A stretch of DNA of 64,000 bases. It comes from Narthecium ossifragum (taxonomy: Eukaryota > Streptophyta > Magnoliopsida > Dioscoreales > Nartheciaceae). Below are positions 11,710 through 21,263 of this stretch, piece after piece. Location: contig OY986969.1 of the NCBI GenBank assembly GCA_963920575.1, positions 19,081,288 to 19,145,287 of the forward strand. Reading direction: 5' to 3'. Numbering within the stretch: the stretch's first letter is position 1; every line of letters begins with the position of its first letter. The position numbers and the translations under genes are program-made. The notes beneath the pieces are model-generated. The model saw only the letters and a list, made by a program, of their open reading frames with translations. It ran no database searches and was not told the origin of the DNA.

Positions 11710-11989
11710 ATGCCATAGGAGATGATTGAATTGCTTTGCTTAGTCTAATATTCCTTCTAAACATCTTTAGTTTAAATTTGTTTCATATCTTAAAAGAAAA
11801 ATCGAAAAAAAAGGAAAAAGAAAAAAAAAGATTCGTACTTACATTGCTATATCTTCTTGTTGTTAGGAGACATCGACGTGAGGAGAATCAACGGTTTACG
11901 GTCGACGACGGACGTCTCGTGCTTGGACCAGCCCTTTGTAACGTATTTCTAACTTTTTGCTTGGTCCTGGTTTGATTAATTAGTTATAC

Positions 11990-13603
11990 ATGGCCGATAA
12001 TTATATACCACCGGGTGCCACGTTGAACAATTATTTTTTATCATCTAGTTATGCACCCGCTTATGTTAACAATACATATGGTTTCTCAAACCCGTCTTAT
12101 GATTCTCATTCATACCCATATGATCTGGATTTGAGTGATCATCCATACCTTGATTGGCAATTCCAAGGTTACTATCCTCCCAATGTTCAACTACAAGATA
12201 TGAGTATACTGGACCAATACTTTGCACCTAGTTTTGAACCGCCTTATTTTTCTCAAACACAATACTCACCACCCCAACATTGGTATGAGCCATCCCTTCC
12301 CCTTGCACCACAACCACAAATAGATCCAGCAGTAAAGGAAAGGATTCTTAAAGCTTTAGAGACTTTTGAGGCACAAAGTCAACTTATACATTCTCATTCA
12401 CAATTAATAGCTAATATACAAGCCCGAATTGGACAAATAGCTTCTTTGATAGATTCATATGATGATGACGTTGATGGTGGTGTGAATGAGGTAGTGCCTC
12501 CTAATGTTGATGACAATGCTTATGATGCATGCAACGATGAGATTCCTTTTGAGGTATTGCCGGTTCGTGAAACTTTCGATGATAATACGCCTTGTGATAT
12601 GAATGAATCGGTCCCTCTGGTGTTTCTTGATGATAATGGTATTGAGGAATGCATGCATGATTTGATACCTCCCATGAGTCATGATGATGTTATTATTCCG
12701 GGTGATGAAGCTTTCCATGACCACATACCTAAAATTGAGGATGAATCATTCGATATCAACTTGCCATTTTATGAAACTTTTCATGAGGAGATACCTTATT
12801 TTGATAATGATTCTTGTGATATTGTGTCTCCGGTCTCTGAACATTTTTATGAGAATATATTAAACATTGAGAAGGATGATTCTTATGATATTAATTTGCC
12901 GGTTCATGAAGATTTTTATGCGAACTTACCTAATCTTGATGCATATATTGATGAAGTTTCTTGTAAAAATCACATGTCGATATTTGATGTGATGGATGAT
13001 GTCTGTGATGACTTGAATGATCCTTGTGAGACCTCCTCTAGGAAACCTCACATTGAGCCTCTACCCTTCACTTCATCCACACTTGTTGAACATTGTGAGG
13101 TACCGAACCTGGCTTTTCCATCTTTTTTAGGTCATGTCGAATTTGATCGTAGTTTCATCGAATATCTGATCAAGTCATCTCGTCCTTCTAGTACTTTGTT
13201 TTCTAAGGACATTCCCTTCTTCTTTGATGAAGCATGTTTGCATTGCTTTACTCTTCTTCGGACCATGTATTTCTTTATTTTAAATCATCGACCGCCAAGG
13301 GACCCCTTGATGATGACTCCATTTATTGAAATCTATGGCTTGGAGAACGACAATTGGCCAATGCCTAAAGCTTATAATGAATTATTTGCCATGAATTCTC
13401 CTTTCTTCTTTGATAAAGCATGTTTGCACCTCATCTCCATCCTTCAATGCATGTATTTCTATATTTTTAACCATAGGCCACCAAAGGCCTATCTAATGAT
13501 GGACAGAGTTATTGCAACACATGATTTGCAGGATGATGACTGGCCACTGACTAAAATTTTTATAGATAATTGGTGTTTACACCAATTATGTATAATTTAT
13601 TGA
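11990..13603 (+). CDS. Orphan acidic protein of element F, 537 codons
   Basis: I do not recognise this protein. It is the first long frame after the LTR and PBS and is uninterrupted. Residues 1-115 are rich in Tyr/Pro/Ser/Asn (MADNYIPPGATLNNYF). About 120-155 form a short helical stretch (LETFEAQSQLIHSHSQLI). About 160-330 are strongly acidic and built from loose repeats of about 28 residues (for example DESFDINLPFYETFHEEIP then DDSYDINLPVHEDFYANLP). The C-terminus holds two tandem copies with a 62-residue period: PFFFDEACLH...NHRPP and PFFFDKACLH...NHRPP. There is no zinc knuckle, protease, RT or integrase signature. The position suggests a gag-replacing or element-specific protein of a non-autonomous element; that is inference. 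Nothing shows that it is expressed. Confidence 0.6.
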   Translation: MADNYIPPGATLNNYFLSSSYAPAYVNNTYGFSNPSYDSHSYPYDLDLSDHPYLDWQFQGYYPPNVQLQDMSILDQYFAPSFEPPYFSQTQYSPPQHWYEPSLPLAPQPQIDPAVKERILKALETFEAQSQLIHSHSQLIANIQARIGQIASLIDSYDDDVDGGVNEVVPPNVDDNAYDACNDEIPFEVLPVRETFDDNTPCDMNESVPLVFLDDNGIEECMHDLIPPMSHDDVIIPGDEAFHDHIPKIEDESFDINLPFYETFHEEIPYFDNDSCDIVSPVSEHFYENILNIEKDDSYDINLPVHEDFYANLPNLDAYIDEVSCKNHMSIFDVMDDVCDDLNDPCETSSRKPHIEPLPFTSSTLVEHCEVPNLAFPSFLGHVEFDRSFIEYLIKSSRPSSTLFSKDIPFFFDEACLHCFTLLRTMYFFILNHRPPRDPLMMTPFIEIYGLENDNWPMPKAYNELFAMNSPFFFDKACLHLISILQCMYFYIFNHRPPKAYLMMDRVIATHDLQDDDWPLTKIFIDNWCLHQLCIIY

Positions 13604-13792
13604 TGGTTACACCCCTGTCATTAGATTTAAGGGCTAAGCACCAATTTACATCAGTTATGGTTGTTATGGGTGGTTATATATAACTTTATGACCTTTCTAA
13701 CCCTGTTACGTCACTTGCTATTAATGTGGTCATGATACAGTTGTATTCATGGATGGGGGGTTATAATTTATTCCTCCGACGTCATATTCGAA

Positions 13793-13858
13793 GCGTCGAT
13801 CGCGGCATCAATCTCTGCATGCGAAGCGTCGATCGCGGCATCAATCTCGGCATGCGAA
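13793..13858. repeat. 33-bp tandem repeat, two copies
   Basis: 'gcgtcgatcgcggcatcaatctc' recurs 33 bp apart (starts 13793 and 13826), followed by a third partial start. The repeats contain TCGATCGCGG. No gene is assigned. Confidence 0.7.
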
Positions 13859-13891
13859 GCGCTGGAACGAATTGAGAAGGCTACACACAAG

Positions 13892-14133
13892 CTCCATCCA
13901 CTCATTGTTTGACACATAGATGCATTGTTTGGGGTTATATTATTCCGTGGGATAGATGATAACATTTTCAAAATTCTGAGGAAGTGGATGTTGACCATCA
14001 TAACAACCCTTGTCTGCGGGGTTATATTGCTCCATCCACTCATTGTTTGACACATGGATGCATTGTTTGGGGTTATATTGTTCCGCGAGATAGATGATAA
14101 CATTTTCAAAATTCTGAGGAAGTGGATGTTGAC
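13892..14133. repeat. 138-bp direct repeat, two copies
   Basis: Copies at 13892-13995 and 14030-14133 share 'ctccatccactcattgtttgacac' through 'gaggaagtggatgttgac' with few differences. They make an apparently repetitive minus-strand frame that I do not regard as coding. Confidence 0.8.
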
Positions 14134-14382
14134 TTTATGACCTACGCACCCGTACGCCTCTCTTCTCTCACACCCGTACGTACACGGCAACATTTCTCTC
14201 ATGTTCAAACATACGCTACTCAATCTCACGCGGGTCCTACATGCCCATTAATATCCTACGCACAATTAATAGCTATCGGGGAAAGAGACGGTGAGAACTC
14301 TAGCTTGAACTTGGACTTTTCACGGTTGCATTCCAGAATTCTCTTTTGTCTTTTCTCTTTTTGTGATCTAGTCCACTACTTT

Positions 14383-14582
14383 NNNNNNNNNNNNNNNNNN
14401 NNNNNNNNNNNNNNNNNNNNNNNNNNNNNNNNNNNNNNNNNNNNNNNNNNNNNNNNNNNNNNNNNNNNNNNNNNNNNNNNNNNNNNNNNNNNNNNNNNNN
14501 NNNNNNNNNNNNNNNNNNNNNNNNNNNNNNNNNNNNNNNNNNNNNNNNNNNNNNNNNNNNNNNNNNNNNNNNNNNNNNNNNN
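14383..14582. other. Assembly gap, 200 N
   Basis: Exactly 200 unknown bases, the size commonly used for a gap of unknown length. Element F's missing internal region or 3' LTR could be lost here. Confidence 0.95.
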
Positions 14583-14662
14583 GGGTTTGGATTCAGGCAG
14601 AGATAATTACTGGGCTGGGGTTGGTTCTTCTTGGCATGGCCTTATTAACAGCTCCCTCATGT

Positions 14663-14663
<1 letters not shown>

Positions 14664-14713
<50 letters not shown>
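14664..14713. repeat. (AG)n microsatellite
   Basis: An uninterrupted AG dinucleotide run of about 50 bp just after the assembly gap. Confidence 0.9.
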
Positions 14714-14715
<2 letters not shown>

Positions 14716-14841
14716 GCAGTGGTATACTATCTGATGTTGTCTCTAATTAGCTCTCTATCTCCAGGGTGGTCATGTCTAAAGTTTCCCTATTTGGAAAACT
14801 TAGGTTTTTCTTCTTCTTTTGTTTCCTGTGTTAGTTCTACA

Positions 14842-15300
14842 CGTACTTAATATACTTAATGTAGTACCTACGCGTACTTAATGTAGTTCTTGGACGTACT
14901 TAATATAGCTCCTACTCGTACTTAGTGTAGTTCTTGCGCGTCCTGAGATATCGCTCAATGCCCTAACACCGGAGGAGGAAGGGTAAAAAGGTAACCCGCG
15001 CGCACTTTCTTACGCGTACTTAATGTAGTTATTACGCGTACTTAATGTCGTTCCTACGCGTACTTACTGTATTTTATACACGTACTTAATGTAGTTCTTG
15101 CGCGTACTTAATATAGCTCCTACTCGTACTTAGTCTAGTTCTTGCACGTCCTACACGCGTATTACTTAAAAGAGACAAAGTACGCGTAAAAACTAGTAAA
15201 TAGCGCGTATAAAAGACCTTTACAACGCGTAGAAACAACCATAAGTACGTGTAGAAACAACTATAAGTACGCGTATAAATAAGAGCGCATAGAAAACACC
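14842..15300. repeat. 22-bp-period CGTACTTA minisatellite with inversion
   Basis: The block CGTACTTAATGTAGTTCTTG recurs with CGT positions 14873, 14895, 14917 and 14939, then 15015, 15037, 15059, 15081, 15103, 15125 and 15147, exactly 22 bp apart within each run. From about 15183 the unit appears as its inverse complement (TAAGTACGCGTAGAAAC) with CGT at about 15185, 15206, 15228, 15250 and 15272. The array is therefore head-to-head. Confidence 0.8.
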
Positions 15301-15484
15301 AAAAAGACACTTAGAAAGAACAAAAAGTACGCGCGTGAATGCTACATTTCTTAGCGCAAAAAATTATGTAGGATACGGGGACGAAAATAATGATATTTAT
15401 TTTTTCCACAATAGATGAGAGGAGAACACACCGCCTTGTGCCAAAAAAAAATTAAAAAATTAAAATTAAAAGGATTAAGTCGGG

Positions 15485-16522
15485 ATGAACAAGGGCTTAC
15501 CGGAGTCAAAGACGAGTGAGATTAGTAAAAGGGCATGTACTTATGTCTGCGGGTGCACTGCTGTTCTGCTCATATGGTATTATGAGATTACCGGTTGCAG
15601 GGCACCAACCGTCGCGGACAGTATCCCACGCATGATGAGGTGGGGTCATATACAGCTGGTGAGGAGAAAGAACCTCACCGACACTGTTACGCAAGGAACG
15701 ACTACACGGGTAATGTCGAGCTAAAATATTGTTCGGATTTCTTTATGACCGTCTAGTTTGGAATGTCTACTAACCAACTGTTGGTTTTCTATAATTTCCA
15801 GCTTGTTTACATTGATGTGGAATGTACCTTGTATCTGAGGCATTCCACGCAAGCCGACCAATCACGAAGACATACAACGGTGGCTGGGACTTCTGATGCA
15901 CTGTCCTCTCGTAAAGACGCACCCCCTAGGCGTGTTCAATTCATGACCATGCCGCGGTCGACCGAGAATGCCCATGCCAGCCCAATAATTGAGACTAAGC
16001 TGGCTGAGGTACGTCGTTATAATCGATATTACTCGTCATTAGATTTAATTACGTGTGATACTCGGTAACTGTTAAGTTTTTATGCATGAAAATCTAATAT
16101 ACTCGTGTTTTTTACTCAAAATATGCGTGTTTTAGAGCTATCATACTCGTGTTTATTAGTATAAGTACGCGTAGTTTTGATCTATCATACTTGTGTTTAA
16201 TATTACTAATACGCGTCTTTATTAGCTATAATACACGTATTTATTAGTATAAATATGCGTCTTTTTGATCTATTGTACGTGTCTTTACTTTTAGTAATAC
16301 GCGTGTTTGTGTCTTATTATACTCGTGTTGTTTGACAAGTATTTTTCGTGCGCACTTAACATTTTTTTTCCCCACTCTTGTCACCAGCTGAGATCGGACG
16401 TCGATACATTGACTCGAAGGATTGTGGCCCAGGACGATGCTGTGAGGACGATGAACATCCAGAACAATAAATTGAGATTCAAATTGGCGGCAACGAATGC
16501 GCGGCTCGCTGAAGCCGAATAA
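15485..16522 (+). pseudogene. Spliced coiled-coil gene fragment, three exons
   Basis: Three open stretches join in phase 0 across GT-AG introns: 15485-15709 (ending before GTAATG), 15802-16008 (after TTTCCAG, before GTACGT) and 16388-16522 (after CACCAG). The product starts MNKGLPESKTSE, contains GCTAVLLIWYYE and RWGHIQLVRRK, then a Ser/Arg-rich middle, and ends in a heptad-type coiled coil (LTRRIVAQDDAVRTMNIQNN). A TAA at 16520 stops it, yet the same frame continues EIERLKAKLRTL, so the stop may be a lesion. No start exon is visible. Proteins of this style accompany plant Ulp1/MULE or mobile-domain transposons. That family assignment is a guess; the splice model is seen. Confidence 0.45.
16104..16326. 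repeat. Second 22-bp-period CGT array, intronic
   Basis: CGT (or TGT once) recurs at 16104, 16126, 16148, 16170, 16192, 16214, 16236, 16258, 16278, 16302 and 16324. The spacing is 22 bp except for one 20/24 pair. The unit consensus resembles CGTGTTTATTAGTATAAGTA, different from the array upstream. It lies inside the second intron of the spliced fragment. Confidence 0.8.
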
Positions 16523-16845
16523 GAAATTGAAAGGCTCAAAGCGAAGTTGCGGACACTTTCAATCATGAAGACACCGCGGAGTGTGTCCTTCCGAGAGGAT
16601 GTTTTGGAGAAGGAGAAAGCGGCGCCCTCATTCGAAGGATCAGTTGCAAGAAGAAGGAGAACACCTCGGAGTCAGAGTCAAGAAAAGGAGGTTCATGGCC
16701 ACCTTGCTCTCCTCTCCACCTAAACCCTTGCCAGACCCATGGCTAGTTGTAGGTGTAGCAGCTGTTGGAGTACTTGCTGCACAAGCATTGCCATGCCACC
16801 TTGCTCTCCTCTCCATTTGGCTGCCATTGAGCGTTATTATTATAA

Positions 16846-16889
16846 CATACATGCCATGCCACGTCATGTGGCAGGGCATGGCATGTATG
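16846..16889. repeat. Perfect 15-bp inverted repeat (hairpin)
   Basis: CATACATGCCATGCC (16846-16860) is exactly complementary to GGCATGGCATGTATG (16875-16889) around a 14-base loop. A direct repeat 'gccaccttgctctcctctcca' lies just upstream (about 16697 and 16795). No gene is assigned. It may be a small foldback element. Confidence 0.7.
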
Positions 16890-17116
16890 TGGTGTCATAT
16901 GGGCATGGGTTAAGTGAGGGGTAAGATGGGGTTTTCCATGTCCATGGGGTATTAAGTTGCAAAAAAACAAGACAAAGGTATTAAACCGGCAAAAGTGAAC
17001 TTTGGGGGTACTAAAATGCAAAAAATTCTGTGTTTTAAGTTGCTGCTGATTGATTGTCTGATGATGCCGTAATTGCTGCTGTTGGATTTTCGTGTTAATT
17101 GTTAGTGGGGTGTCCA

Positions 17117-18857
17117 TTCTTGAATTTATGTGCCCTGGAGAGGTCCGTATTTTTCGATGGTGCTTAGAGGCTTAATTCCCAGGTTTATTATGTGTTTTAT
17201 CATGTTTCTTTGAGAGCGATCGATCTGTCCTCACAAGGTAGGATCGATCCTCCTTCGCTTCACGCATTTTTTTTTCATTGGGCATTAGTCGGATCGATCA
17301 CACCTACCCCCATGGATCGATCCGAGGTGGGTATTTAACTTTGACAGAACGTTGTGTTTTCTTCACTCCACCACATGATCGATCCTTCTATCCCTCCGTC
17401 TAAACTCTACTCCGTAAGGTAGTCTGATCGATCGTGCCATGGGAGAGCGATCGATCCTACTTGTTCATTTAATCGTGACAGAACGTAGTGTATTCTGCAT
17501 GACACCTTTCGATCGATCCATCTATCCCTCCGGTAATAATAGAACATCTAAGGTAATCGGATCGATCCCTCCTCCAACGTGGGATCGATCCTAGGTGGCT
17601 ATTTATTGGTAATAGAACGTGGTGTTTTGGACGAGTCACCTACCGATCGATCCGTCTATCCATCCTTCTGTTAAGCCCGTGCGTGGCTTGTGGTTGATCC
17701 CCTGGAGTGTGTAGAATAAATGGACCTTAAGTACGCCCTCAGCTGTGAATAAAATATTATTATATTGCTATCATATCTGTTTGGCTAGTTAGCTGGGGTT
17801 GCTTCCCGTTGCCTGTTTCCTTTGTGAGCTGGCTGGCAGCTGGTGGTGTTACCACTGTAGCAGTTCCCCGACCTTACTTATTTGTTCACCACCGGGGCCG
17901 GCAGGGTGTTGAACCCAGACCTTGTTTATTTATCATCACATGTGTTGCATGCTTACCTGCTTATATGTGTTTGTTCATAGCATGCATTTTTTATTGTGCA
18001 TTAGATGAATAGAGGATAGGACATGGGCGATGGGTTGATTGCCGATCCGAGGCTTTTGGGTAGCTCGAATTTAGCCTTAGGACGGGGTTGGGTAGCTTGG
18101 TCAAGGTTTGAATGGTTGTGCTCAGTCGAATTCGATGATAGGCCTAAATGGCTTAAACACTTGTTGATCGATGTTTTAGAGGTCGTATCGGCCTCGAGCC
18201 GGGTTCTGAGGTGTAGCCGGTGTCCGATTTTCTTGTCTCTTGAGTAGAGGGTGTGCCTACTCAGCGGTGCTGTCTTCCCGCCTAGCAGTGCTGGTTTCTT
18301 GCTTGTGAGATGACAGTGTTGGTTTCCTGCCTCGCTGAGGGTGATCCAGTATGTGACCAGTTTGGCTGGAAGACCATGATTGAGGCTCCTCAGACACGCG
18401 CGGTGGGGTTATGGAGCCCCTGGGTACACCCAGGCTTTGCTTGAGGGCGACACTGTTGTGTTCTCTCCTTCTTTGTGTGAGTCGTAGTGTAGTTTCCCTT
18501 CTGATGTTATTGCTCACTCCTACCCGAGTTGTGTTTTGTAGGTGCAGGCGTCAGCTCTTATTCCATAGATTCCAACTAGACAGACACATGGTGGCGCGTC
18601 GACTTCAGAGGTGTTCGAGGACTTGGGGTTCATTTCATTGTGTTGGATGACCTAAATGTATAAATTCCTTCTATAACGATTTTTGAGGATTAAATATTGT
18701 ATCAGAATCTTGTATTATATTTGAAATTTTATATCGACCCCAGATCAATAGTTAATTTAGTTGTATTCATTTTTATTATAATTGCGCCAGTGATGATTGA
18801 GTAGAGTAGGAACCATCATGCCTCAGCCCGGATGGATTTTTTAGGTTGGGGCGTGAC
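17117..18857 (+). mobile_element. 5'-truncated LTR of the element-C family
   Basis: It shares with 57836-60088 the block 'tgtagaataaatgg', the 'accaccggggccggcagggtgttgaacccagacc' segment, 'gggcgatgggttgat', the 'ggtgcaggcgtcagctc' segment, and the terminal 'ggggcgtgaca' at 18857. GATCGATCC palindromes lie at 17217-17660. No PBS follows. The left boundary is approximate. Confidence 0.55.
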
Positions 18858-18866
18858 AATCCCCTC

Positions 18867-19830
18867 TTAAAACGACACTGGCATGCTTCCCCTAGGCATC
18901 AGTATGCCATACCAAGGAGAGGGGGGGGGGGGGGGGGGGGGGGGGGTTACTTTCATGTTCGATGTGGCGAGATACTCAGCCAATGATAACCATGACTTCG
19001 TCATCTTGATGGAACGATTGCATGCCACAAACCTATTCAACCAGTAGTTGAAAAAGGCTATCAACTCCCGATGGGTCATCGCACCCGATTCTTTCTTCTC
19101 ATCATTGCAATACTGAGAATAAGCATTGCAAGCATCCGGATAGTCGGAAGGGCGGGTGAGACCACAACTGGAGATCTTCTTTTTTAGAAAGGAAGAACAA
19201 TTCTCACTGGAGACGGAGGCGTTAGTTAGGAAAAAGACGTTAGCCATGGTAATAGAGAGAGAGGCCCATCCGGAAGCAAGAAATAGTTTTACTCAATGCT
19301 CCAGAAACATAGAAGAGACAACAACAATGAACCGTCGGTTGGTTGACAAGGGAGAAGAATAAGGTCTTCGAGCTGCATCACCCTAACTTGGCGCTGCCCC
19401 TTCGGATCAGCTATCATTTTCTTGACCCACTCCTCAAAATCCCTATTGGAAGCAGCCCATCCCTTTTGGATTCTTCCATGAATCCATTGATCAAAGGAAG
19501 AATGTGGGTCAGGCAGACAAACCAAGGGAGACCCCGAGGTGGACGGATAAAAGGCTCCCAACTTTTAACATCGGCCTTCGAGGGGGGATCATTATGGCCA
19601 GACCTAACCCGTACCGCTTCTGATCGACTAAATCGTCTTGCTCGAAGAAGACGCTGGGAAGCAGAGTGGCATCCTCTTCTTCATCCAGAAACTTCTCAAA
19701 GAACTTGGCAAAAGGGCGCGAGAAGTCAAGGCACGATGGCACGTTGTCTCCTTGAGATGAAGACACTGGGCTCTCAGAACCAAACATGGTACGTACTGAG
19801 AATCTAAGGCTGCAAGTTCTAGAGGTTCAG
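18867..19830 (-). pseudogene. Plant mobile domain (PMD) transposon-derived pseudogene
   Basis: Minus-strand frames in order give SGSPLVCLPDPHSSFDQWIH, then NRDFEEWVKKM (about 19440), then MTHRELIAFFNYWLNRFVACNRS and TKSWLSLAEYLATSNMK (about 18965-19070). These are the recognisable segments of the aminotransferase-like plant mobile domain (PF10536). Frames change at least twice and stops intervene, so it is broken. A 26-base G run at 18921-18946 reads as polyproline. I see no transposase. The domain call rests on recalled family pattern only. Confidence 0.5.
18921..18946. repeat. Poly-G tract, 26 bases
   Basis: An uninterrupted run of G. The true length may differ because of sequencing error in homopolymers. 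Confidence 0.9.
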
Positions 19831-21253
19831 GGAGATCGGATAAGACTTGAAACTTGGAAACAATGGATAGAGATGCAAAATGACACAACCCCACAAACAT
19901 AGGGATTCAAATCCTCTATCGAGCCATGAAAAGACGTTTTTGACCCGTACGTCGGTACGAATCACGTCACGGGACAATGAGGGGGGTAGCTGTGTTACTG
20001 AGGAAAATACTAAAATGTCGGCTAGCGTATAGCCATCATCTCAAACGATCAACAATCGCCGATTCAAACGTGTGACACCCATCTAATGGGTTACAAATAT
20101 AGCATATGCGGCATCATACAGACACGACAGGTAGACGAACCATCAACTGGGTTAATGGAAACATTGTGTACAAGACCATGGAAGAAGAAGCGCCGGCCAA
20201 TAGGATGAGATGCGCATTAAATGTTACTCGGCGTCCATGTTCAAACACCATCATCACGCCGCCTCCGCATTTATTACGACGCAATCCAACTGTATGATAC
20301 TCAGAGTATCGATCTTTCCTTTATCACCCAATCCCGGGACAAGCAACCTCTAAGTTGAGGCACTTCACCAAGGCATTGATCCTCGAGGTCTGATCATCAA
20401 TATCCGGGGACCAAGCGACCTCTAGGTCGAACCCGAAAGCGCGTGACCTCGAGGTCGGGGCGCCCTAGGAAGTCACTATTCCTGAAGTTAAGCGACCTCG
20501 AGGTCGAACCATTTATGAAACCATTTAAACCTTATTTCCATAACCCCACTAATGGCAGAAGAATAGAGAGTGGAGCCAAGCAGTTATCTCAGGTGGACTA
20601 CGTATCAAAACTACAGCAAGACCCAACCTTTGGTGCATGCTACCGAAAGTCATGGATTATGGGGGACGAGTGGTAGTTAGCCACATGGAGGAGGCGATCG
20701 GAAGTATAAAAGCTTTCAAGACAAAAGAAGAATGACCTTGACTCAAATCAGAACTTTTCTACTACTGTACTAGTCTGTACTTTTAGGAGTTTCTATTCTT
20801 GGAGTTGTAATCCATCAGTTGTTGTTTCAATGGAAGTAACTTGTTTTTTTCCTTACTTTCTTTAACTTTAGGAGTAGTAGCATAATCCTAGGAGTAGTTT
20901 AGTCATTCTAGGAGTAGCATAATCATCCTTAAAAATAGCCTAGTTACTTCTAGGAGTAGCATCAACTCTAGGAGTAGTTTAATCACCTTTGAGAGCAGCA
21001 TAGCTAATCTTGAAGTAATCTAATCATTAAAAATATAAAAAATCCACTTGCATTTAGACCTAGGTATTTTCTCTGAAAGTCCTCTTAATTGAAGCATAGT
21101 TGAATCCAGACATCATTCTGATAACCCAGTGCCACGATTGGCACACCGCACGTGCCTGGCGACCACATATTTATTTCAAGTATAATTTTTGAGCGACAAT
21201 ATATTGGTGTAATCTCCATTATTATCAGGTTATTTCTAAGGCTGTAACAGTTT
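19831..21253. repeat. LTR-like non-coding stretch with GACCTCGAGGTC palindromes
   Basis: No gene is seen. GACCTCGAGGTC or near copies occur around 20371, 20420, 20446 and 20496. A TATA box (TATAAAAG) is at 20705. Downstream, 20862-20990 holds several copies of 'ctaggagtag' in loose tandem. The layout resembles an LTR promoter and leader, but I cannot find its ends. Confidence 0.4.
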
Positions 21254-21263
21254 GAACCGCTTG
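21254..21263. repeat. LINE target-site duplication, left copy
   Basis: GAACCGCTTG, identical to 43718-43727 immediately after the poly-A tail. Confidence 0.85.

Noticed and set aside
13768..14229. Minus-strand frame with repeated peptides
   Set aside because: The repetition comes from the 138-bp and 33-bp DNA repeats; no domain is seen.
14122..14664. Frame spanning the run of N
   Set aside because: Most of it is unknown sequence, so no protein can be claimed.
14842..15300. Regularly spaced repeats resembling a CRISPR array
   Set aside because: The genome is eukaryotic, the units are contiguous without unique spacers, and no cas genes are present. It is a minisatellite.
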